Shown: positions 15,344 through 20,400 of the stretch, piece by piece
How the letters are laid out: the number at the start of each line of letters is the position of its first letter
How positions within the stretch are numbered: the first letter of the stretch is position 1
Assembly (NCBI GenBank): GCA_964343305.1
Contig: CAYFJO010000182.1
Location: 1-20,400 of the forward strand
Length of the DNA stretch: 20,400 nucleotides
From: CAYFJO01 sp964343305
GTDB taxonomy: Bacteria; Planctomycetota; Planctomycetia; Pirellulales; Pirellulaceae
Reading direction: 5' to 3'
Notes under the pieces: model-generated
What the model was told of the DNA's origin: nothing
What the model saw: only the letters and a program-made list of their open reading frames with translations
The model's database searches: none
Program-made: the position numbers and the translations under genes

Positions 15344-16432
15344 CTACCTCAGCTTCTCACTGAAGAACTTGTCGACCATCCGTTCGACGTCTTCGTTCCG
15401 TCCGAATCCATGCCCAGCACCTTTGACCGTGTGAAACCGCACGTCAACTTTCGCCTTCTTCAACGCCTCGTAAAAGATCTGACTTTGATGATGCGGCACA
15501 AGTGGATCGCTGTCGCCGTGCACAATCAGAATCGGCGGATCGTCGCTTGAGATGTATTTGATCGGGTTCGCACGAGCTGCTTTGTCTTTGTTCTCCTGAA
15601 TTGGTCCGCCGATCAGCTTCGACTCCGGCGAGTCCGGATCATCATGTTTAAAAGGCGCGCTGGGTAGAGCATGAGCGTCCATCTGCAACAAATCCGTCGG
15701 ACCAAAAAAATCAACGACCGCTTGCACTCGACTCGATTGATCAAGATTCCCGCCCGTCCCTTCCAGTTCATTCACATCACCGGACGTTCCCAGCAAGGCA
15801 ACGAGATGTCCACCCGCCGATGAGCCCCAAACACCAACTCGTTTCGGATCAACGCGATACTTCTTCGCATTCGCCCGCAGCCAGCGAATCGCCGCTTTGC
15901 AATCTTGAATCTGAGCGGGAAAAATCGCCTCGTGCGTCAAACGATAGTTAATGCTGGCAACCACAAACCCTTTTTCCAAAAACCGCAACGCCGGACATCG
16001 GTCCTTGCTCCCCGCTCGCCAGGCACCGCCATGAATCCAAACGATCAGCGGCAGCGCCTCTTTGGATTGTTTGGGGAAGTAAATGTCAAGCAACAACGAC
16101 TTGCCGCCAACTTCTGCATACTCGATGTCTTTTGCGGTGACAAAACCCTTTGCAAGTTGTGATCTGTTTTGTCCAGGACGATTTCGACCGGCACGAAACT
16201 TGATGTCTTCATTGAGGTCGACAAAACCGTCGCGGTTGGTGTCAATACGACCGAACAATTGCTTGACGTTCTGTGGAAACTCATCACGAGACAACTTTCC
16301 GTCATCATTCTTGTCGTGTTGTTGGAAGAACCGTTCTGCCTGCTGTCGTGCGCGAGCATTTGGATCGTTGCGTTGTGCAAACGCCGAAGCCGACATGCCG
16401 ACCAGTGCGATGGTGATTATTCGCGAAATCAT
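15344..16432 (-). CDS. Secreted EF-hand / alpha-beta hydrolase (esterase) fusion
   Basis: 362 aa with a signal peptide (1-19, ASAFA-Q). Two canonical EF-hand loops are at D40-E51 and D64-E75. A carboxylesterase domain of the BD-FAE/acetyl-xylan-esterase-like group follows: oxyanion-hole HGGAW (134-138), nucleophile S205 in GSSAGG, acid D309 in HGDSDPLVP, and H341 in GAGHGF. It probably releases acyl groups, perhaps from polysaccharides, outside the cytoplasm; the substrate is not determined. ATG at 16432. Convergent with the kinase; the 54-bp gap between them holds no clear terminator. The EF-hands may give Ca2+-dependent stability. Confidence 0.9.
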   Translation of the reverse strand: MISRIITIALVGMSASAFAQRNDPNARARQQAERFFQQHDKNDDGKLSRDEFPQNVKQLFGRIDTNRDGFVDLNEDIKFRAGRNRPGQNRSQLAKGFVTAKDIEYAEVGGKSLLLDIYFPKQSKEALPLIVWIHGGAWRAGSKDRCPALRFLEKGFVVASINYRLTHEAIFPAQIQDCKAAIRWLRANAKKYRVDPKRVGVWGSSAGGHLVALLGTSGDVNELEGTGGNLDQSSRVQAVVDFFGPTDLLQMDAHALPSAPFKHDDPDSPESKLIGGPIQENKDKAARANPIKYISSDDPPILIVHGDSDPLVPHHQSQIFYEALKKAKVDVRFHTVKGAGHGFGRNEDVERMVDKFFSEKLR

Positions 16433-16453
16433 TAATCGATTCCTCTAACAAAG

Positions 16454-18397
16454 CTAATCGAGAATAAATCCAAACTTGGCTAACTGCTTTCGGATTTCTG
16501 CGTCTTCGATCAACGACTTCAAACGCTCAACGCCTGGGCGATGAGCCCGCGCGTTTGGTATGACGAAGTCGTATTGTTCTTCGGTCAATGGCAGGAATCC
16601 CAACTCATCTTGTTCCGCAACACCACGAATAGCAACTCCCCAATCCGCTCGTCCCTGCACAACGGCGGCCGCGACGGCGTTGTGATTGCGGGCCTGAACG
16701 GCATATCCTGCTGGTTTCGCGCCGTCGAGTCGTCGATCAATCAAGATCCGAGTTCCACTGCCTTGGTTTCTGTTCACCATAATGCAACCAAGATCAGCGG
16801 CCGCGCGAGCAATCGCCTCTTCTGCCGTTTGCCCTTCGAACCGTTTGTCACCTCGACGAAAAATAACGCCTTGCATGCGTCCATAGCCGCGCACCATTTG
16901 CAAGCCATCAGAAATGAACGGTCGGTTGTACTGGCCCGTATCTGCATCCATCAGGTGAATCCCCGCCACATCACACTCACCACGCCGAGCGGCTTCCAGT
17001 CCTGCCGTGGAACCGACCGCCAGGAATTTTGTATGAAGCCCCTCGCGTTGCAGTTGGCCCAGCAAAAAGTCCAGCCCGACACAGTGGCTGCCGATCACCA
17101 CGAGGTCGGCAACACACAAGTCTCGGCCCAGCAGTTGAACGTCCACCGCCGAATCCGCCGCGACGATCTCTTCGTGTCGCCCGATGGTGACGAAACCGTC
17201 CGCGCGGCTAAAAGTTGTCACACTGCCGGAGCCCTTGCCCATTGGATAGGCCGAAAGAGAGGGGGAGACGGGGAGAGGGGGAGAGGGGGAGACCGATGAG
17301 GACTCGACAAGCCCGACCAACAGGTACTCCGTGCGACCGATCTCCGAGTTGACTTTGACCGCCATGTGAGCCGCCACAGTCGAGCGACTTTCCACGGGAC
17401 GTCCAGCCATCGATCGAATCACTGGAGCGACAAATTCATGAAAGGTAAAAATCGCCGAAGTTGGAAAACCAGGCAGGATGACGACAGGTTTGTTTTCGCT
17501 GGCTGCCAAGCAGATCGGTTTGCCCGGCTTGAGCGCGACACCGTGCGCCACAATCCCCGGATCGGTCAACTCGCGGACGGCGTGATAACACAGATCGCCG
17601 TGCCCCTTGCTCGTGCCGCCGGACAACAGCACAACATCGGCGGATTCGATGGCCTTGTTCAACCGATTTCGCAGTTCATCGAGATCATCGCGAACGATGC
17701 CCATCGAGACCGGAGACCCGCCCAACTCGCGCACAGCGTCGGCGATGATTCTGGCATTTGAGTCGAAAACAAGTCCCGGTTGCATCTCAGCGGCCGGATC
17801 AATGATCTCGTCGCCCGTAGAGATGATTGCAACTTTCGGCCGTCGCCAAACGCTCACCTTGCCTTCGCCAATCGCCGCCAACACACCCGTCTCACGGCTG
17901 GTCAACAGCTCGCCACCGCGCAGAACCGTCTCGCCAGCAGAGATGTCCGTGCCGGCAAACGAAACACCAAACCCGGGAGTCACGGCACGACGGACTACCA
18001 ATTGGCCGTCCTCAACATCGGCGTGTTCCACCATCACAATCGCATCGGCCCCGCGCGGCAGCATGCCACCTGTGGCGATGGACATGGCGGCGTTCGTTGT
18101 CACTTCTCCTTTCGGCACAACCGCCGTGGCAATGATCTCCTCGAGCAGGTCCAATCGTCGCGGCTCTTCTTCGGTCGCGCCAAACGTATCCGCGGCCTGC
18201 ACGGCAAACCCATCGAGGTTCGAACGATCAAACGACGGAACATCGACCCGCGAAACCACATCTTGGGACAAAACTCGACCAAGAGATTCGTCCAGTCCGA
18301 CAGATTCCTCACCCAACGGCGCGAATTGGATCGCCTCACGAAACCGTCGTTCCGCTTCATCGCGATCGATCACATCAAGGAATTGATCTTGTTTCAT
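16454..18397 (-). CDS. MoeA-type molybdopterin molybdenumtransferase fused to PBP-like domain
   Basis: 647 aa from the ATG at 18397. The frame extends to a TTG at 18413-18415, but those codons lie in a palindrome. Residues about 1-425 are MoeA: DRSNLDGFAV (57-66), ATGGMLPRGADAIV (108-121), ISTGDE (192-197), LSGGTSKG (258-265), LPGFPTSA (308-315). MoeA inserts molybdate into adenylylated molybdopterin. Residues about 430-640 match the PBP-like domain seen with MoeA/ModE proteins (COG1910 type): NRNQGSGTRILID, AVAAAVVQGRADWGVAI. It might sense molybdate, tungstate or a related ligand (inference). Residues 366-382 are a Ser/Pro-rich low-complexity insertion. The second moeA lies upstream. Confidence 0.9.
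   Translation of the reverse strand: MKQDQFLDVIDRDEAERRFREAIQFAPLGEESVGLDESLGRVLSQDVVSRVDVPSFDRSNLDGFAVQAADTFGATEEEPRRLDLLEEIIATAVVPKGEVTTNAAMSIATGGMLPRGADAIVMVEHADVEDGQLVVRRAVTPGFGVSFAGTDISAGETVLRGGELLTSRETGVLAAIGEGKVSVWRRPKVAIISTGDEIIDPAAEMQPGLVFDSNARIIADAVRELGGSPVSMGIVRDDLDELRNRLNKAIESADVVLLSGGTSKGHGDLCYHAVRELTDPGIVAHGVALKPGKPICLAASENKPVVILPGFPTSAIFTFHEFVAPVIRSMAGRPVESRSTVAAHMAVKVNSEIGRTEYLLVGLVESSSVSPSPPLPVSPSLSAYPMGKGSGSVTTFSRADGFVTIGRHEEIVAADSAVDVQLLGRDLCVADLVVIGSHCVGLDFLLGQLQREGLHTKFLAVGSTAGLEAARRGECDVAGIHLMDADTGQYNRPFISDGLQMVRGYGRMQGVIFRRGDKRFEGQTAEEAIARAAADLGCIMVNRNQGSGTRILIDRRLDGAKPAGYAVQARNHNAVAAAVVQGRADWGVAIRGVAEQDELGFLPLTEEQYDFVIPNARAHRPGVERLKSLIEDAEIRKQLAKFGFILD
17251..17302 (-). 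repeat. Low-complexity CT-rich tract inside the MoeA fusion gene
   Basis: On the plus strand the tract is AGAGAGGGGGAGACGGGG and similar units; on the coding strand it reads CTCCCCCTCT repeats. It encodes Ser/Pro/Leu/Val only. Its composition is unlike the surrounding coding sequence and it keeps the reading frame. Confidence 0.75.
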
Positions 18398-18399
18398 GA

Positions 18400-18474
18400 G
18401 TTGGTCGAGAGTCAAAAGAGTCTAGGGTCTAGGGCAAGAGGCATTTAGCTCTCGACCTTAGACCCTCAACCAAC
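18400..18474. repeat. TCTAGGG-containing palindrome filling the gap between the moeA genes
   Basis: Exact inverted pairs are GGTCGAGAG (18403-18411) with CTCTCGACC (18449-18457), AGGGTCTA (18424-18431) with TAGACCCT (18459-18466), and GTTGGT (18400-18405) with ACCAAC (18469-18474). The pairs are interleaved, so they cannot all form at once. TCTAGGG is repeated directly at 18421-18434. The element touches the moeA stop at 18475 and ends 3 bp short of the start codon of the fusion gene. Confidence 0.75.
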
Positions 18475-19677
18475 TTAATACAAAAATACTTCGACTTCGT
18501 GGCCGTCGGCGAATCCTTCGCTGTCGGCTGGGATGATCACGAAACCGTCGGCGCGAGTCGTGGAACTCAAAACGGACGCGCCGCTGATCGCGAGGGGCTC
18601 GACTTGTTCATTTTCAATCTTTACGCGGGCATAATCTACTCGGCCGACGGTCGACACGAGTTTGCGCGCGAGCGGCAGCTTTGTCGAACGATAGGGCCAT
18701 TCTTTTTTGAAACCCGCCAAAGTTCGAATCGATCGGCCAGCAAAAAAGTCGTAGGCACACAGGCACGACACCGGATTGCCGGGCAGCAAGAACACGAGTC
18801 GATGTTCGAGTGTTCCCATGCCAACGGGGCTGCTCGGGCGCATCGCGACGCCGTGGATGGTCAGTTCTCCGTGCTCGGCAAGCAAATTTGGTGCGTGATC
18901 TTCTTGGCCGACGCTCGATCCGCCCGACACGATCACGACATCCGCGTCGTCTTGCATGGCCGCAAGAATCGCGTCCGGTTCATCCGCGACGATGCCCGGA
19001 TTGATCGGAATGCCGCCGTCGCGTTCGATTAGCGCGGCAAGCATCGGGCTGTTCGCGTCGACGATTTGGCAGCCACGTGGCCGAGTGCCGGGTGGCAAAA
19101 GTTCATTGCCCGTGACGACGATTCGCACGCGCGGTTTTCGAACGACATCGACGGTTGCCGTGCCAATCGATGACAACACGCCGATGTCTTGCGGGCGAAG
19201 TTGTCGGCCCGCGCGAAGGACGGTTGTTCCCGTTTCGATGTCCTCACCGCTGCGACCGATATGTTTGCCGGGGGAAACTTCGTCTTGTGCGAAGATGCGT
19301 TCCGTTTCGATCTCGACCTTCTCGGCAGGTAGTACCGCGTCCGCTCCACTCGGAACGGGCGCTCCGGTCATGATGCGAACGACTTGGCCGTCGCCAACTT
19401 GACCGTCGAACGATTGGCCTGGCAGCACTTCGCCGATCACTTCGAGCGGCAAGCGGTTGTACATCGTTGCTCCCGACGTGTCTTCGGCATGGACTGCGAA
19501 ACCGTCCATCATCGATCGTTCGAAAGCAGGAACGTCCACTTCGCTGACGACATCTGATGCGAGTACGCGACGGCGCGCTTCGAGCAGCGGCACTTGTTCC
19601 GACGACAGTTGCTCGATGTTTGCGTCGAGCCACTCGAAAACTTTTTCGACAGTTGTCCGACGAGCGAACCCGCGCAT
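18475..19677 (-). CDS. moeA: Molybdopterin molybdenumtransferase
   Basis: 400 aa from the ATG at 19677, preferred because AGGTGA lies 7 nt upstream and family members begin MRGFxxRTT. The frame can extend to a GTG at 19722. MoeA motifs in this numbering: FERSMMDGFAV (52-62), MTGAPVPSGADAV (103-115), VVTGNE (187-192), VSGGSSVGQEDH (250-261), LPGNPVSCLCAYDFF (298-312) and the domain IV TRADGFVII (374-382). Canonical length, no fusion. It acts in the cytoplasm at the last molybdenum-cofactor step. It lies 77 bp upstream of the MoeA-PBP gene on the same strand. Two paralogs may specialise for different metals or partner enzymes (inference). Confidence 0.95.
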   Translation of the reverse strand: MRGFARRTTVEKVFEWLDANIEQLSSEQVPLLEARRRVLASDVVSEVDVPAFERSMMDGFAVHAEDTSGATMYNRLPLEVIGEVLPGQSFDGQVGDGQVVRIMTGAPVPSGADAVLPAEKVEIETERIFAQDEVSPGKHIGRSGEDIETGTTVLRAGRQLRPQDIGVLSSIGTATVDVVRKPRVRIVVTGNELLPPGTRPRGCQIVDANSPMLAALIERDGGIPINPGIVADEPDAILAAMQDDADVVIVSGGSSVGQEDHAPNLLAEHGELTIHGVAMRPSSPVGMGTLEHRLVFLLPGNPVSCLCAYDFFAGRSIRTLAGFKKEWPYRSTKLPLARKLVSTVGRVDYARVKIENEQVEPLAISGASVLSSTTRADGFVIIPADSEGFADGHEVEVFLY

Positions 19678-19752
19678 ACGGACGTCACCTGGAGTTTGCG
19701 TGGAATGGGAGTCGTTTGGCACGGTAGTCTTCGGAGTGGCGAAATCGTGTAG

Positions 19753-19772
19753 CCAGGGGGGTTAACCCCTGG
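19753..19772. repeat. CCAGGGG/CCCCTGG hairpin between ferredoxin and moeA genes
   Basis: CCAGGGG (19753-19759) pairs with CCCCTGG (19766-19772) around a 6-nt loop. It lies 48 nt downstream of the ferredoxin stop on the minus strand and upstream of moeA. No T-run follows. A weaker GCCCCGGCAGGG string is at about 19787. Confidence 0.65.
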
Positions 19773-19819
19773 ATTATAGGATCAAAGCCCCGGCAGGGAC
19801 TAAACGTGCCGAATCGGTT

Positions 19820-20215
19820 TTATCCAGACGCCCTGAGTTCGGCCAAGTGTTGAGCAGTGCCAACGAGGCGGTCCCAGTTTTCGTGAATATATTCTGGCGG
19901 ACCACCAATTTGGGCGACGACTTGGGCGACGTTTTCGGTCGGCACCATTTCGATCGCGTCCCACGGGCACACTGCCAGTTCGAATGGATTTGACTTCTTT
20001 TGCGGAATATGCACGCAGACTTCGCAGCCCACGCAGCGTTCCAGATCAATCTCGCACCATGCTTCCGTGCCTCGGACGACACCCCGATTCGTCGATATGA
20101 GCGTGATGCAATCGACCGGACAGACTTCCCGGCACGATTCGCAACCCGTGCAGTTATCGGCGTTTATGACCGCCAATTCTTTCGGTACTTTTTTTCGAGG
20201 GCCCTTTTTGGCCAT
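19820..20215 (-). CDS. 2x[4Fe-4S]-type ferredoxin with extended second site
   Basis: 131 aa from the ATG at 20215, chosen because CGAGG lies 9 nt upstream; a TTG 18 bp earlier is less likely. Basic N-terminus (MAKKGPRKKVPKE). The first site is the classical C22xxC25xxC28xxxC32P. The second has C61xxC64xxC67 and then 15 residues before C83P, where three are usual. Extra cysteines are C36 and C54. The C-terminal about 45 residues form a helical extension. It should carry low-potential electrons; the partner is not visible here. A link to a molybdoenzyme is possible from the neighbouring moeA genes but unproven. Confidence 0.88.
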   Translation of the reverse strand: MAKKGPRKKVPKELAVINADNCTGCESCREVCPVDCITLISTNRGVVRGTEAWCEIDLERCVGCEVCVHIPQKKSNPFELAVCPWDAIEMVPTENVAQVVAQIGGPPEYIHENWDRLVGTAQHLAELRASG

Positions 20216-20277
20216 CGCAATGATCCTCGGCAATTTCGTAGCCTGACTCTCTGAGTCGAGCGTTCATTGGGAATGCC

Positions 20278-20292
20278 TGGCTCGGAGAGCCA
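20278..20292. repeat. Small TGGCTC/GAGCCA hairpin upstream of the ferredoxin gene
   Basis: TGGCTC (20278-20283) pairs with GAGCCA (20287-20292) around GGA. The remaining sequence to the window end (20216-20400) shows no gene or convincing promoter. Confidence 0.45.
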
Positions 20293-20400
20293 AGCTATGA
20301 GATTTCGCAAGTATAGGTGGTGATCGGTCGTCAGCCAACTAGGACTTTGGGGATTTGTAGCCTGCCAACACCTAACTGCCGAAAAAATCGAATGATTGAT

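Noticed and set aside
19678..19722. GTG start of the plain moeA
   Set aside because: No good Shine-Dalgarno; the ATG at 19677 has AGGTGA at good distance and fits family N-termini.

Overview
The window looks like part of a planctomycete chromosome, most likely a Pirellulales-type organism (inference). The main reasons are an ECF-family sigma factor directly followed by a very large Ser/Thr kinase with a transmembrane segment and TPR-like tail, a DUF6798-like membrane protein, secreted EF-hand proteins, and intergenic regions full of palindromic elements. A run of 100 N at 10287-10386 marks a draft-assembly gap.

Layout. Positions 1-6051 hold five minus-strand genes. Reading 5'->3' on that strand they are a DUF6798-like membrane protein, a CoA-pyrophosphatase-type Nudix hydrolase (3 bp apart, probably co-transcribed), argC, argJ and a two-TM K+ channel with a TrkA/RCK domain. 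argC and argJ are two steps of the acetylated ornithine/arginine pathway. They are separated by a nested inverted-repeat element. Positions 6137-7794 (+) hold an IscS-type cysteine desulfurase and an A-type Fe-S carrier. Next are a small secreted Cys-containing protein (+) and, convergent with it, a predicted lipoprotein with a class I methyltransferase fold (-).

Positions 9729-11189 (-) encode a secreted three-EF-hand protein with a very long His/Gly/Pro/Arg-rich tail. The assembly breaks in a 15-bp tandem repeat inside it. Divergent from it lie the ECF sigma factor and the 1030-aa kinase (11548-15289, +), a probable two-gene signalling unit. Convergent with the kinase is a secreted EF-hand plus alpha/beta-hydrolase esterase. 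Two tandem moeA-type molybdenum-insertion genes follow on the minus strand, one fused to a periplasmic-binding-protein-like domain, and then a 2x[4Fe-4S]-type ferredoxin.

The most striking feature beyond the genes is the noncoding DNA. Nearly every intergenic gap holds a palindrome of a recognisable type: a TGTAGGAC-ended family in three divergent copies, a 35-bp/16-bp nested inverted repeat, a 30-bp perfect stem, TGAC(C/A)AAT-rich palindromes, a TCTAGGG-rich palindrome, and a CCAGGGG/CCCCTGG hairpin. Several fill the gap almost completely and touch start codons or Shine-Dalgarno sequences. A low-complexity CCCCCTCT-type tract has entered the coding sequence of the MoeA fusion in frame. No tRNA, rRNA, CRISPR array or intact insertion sequence was seen.
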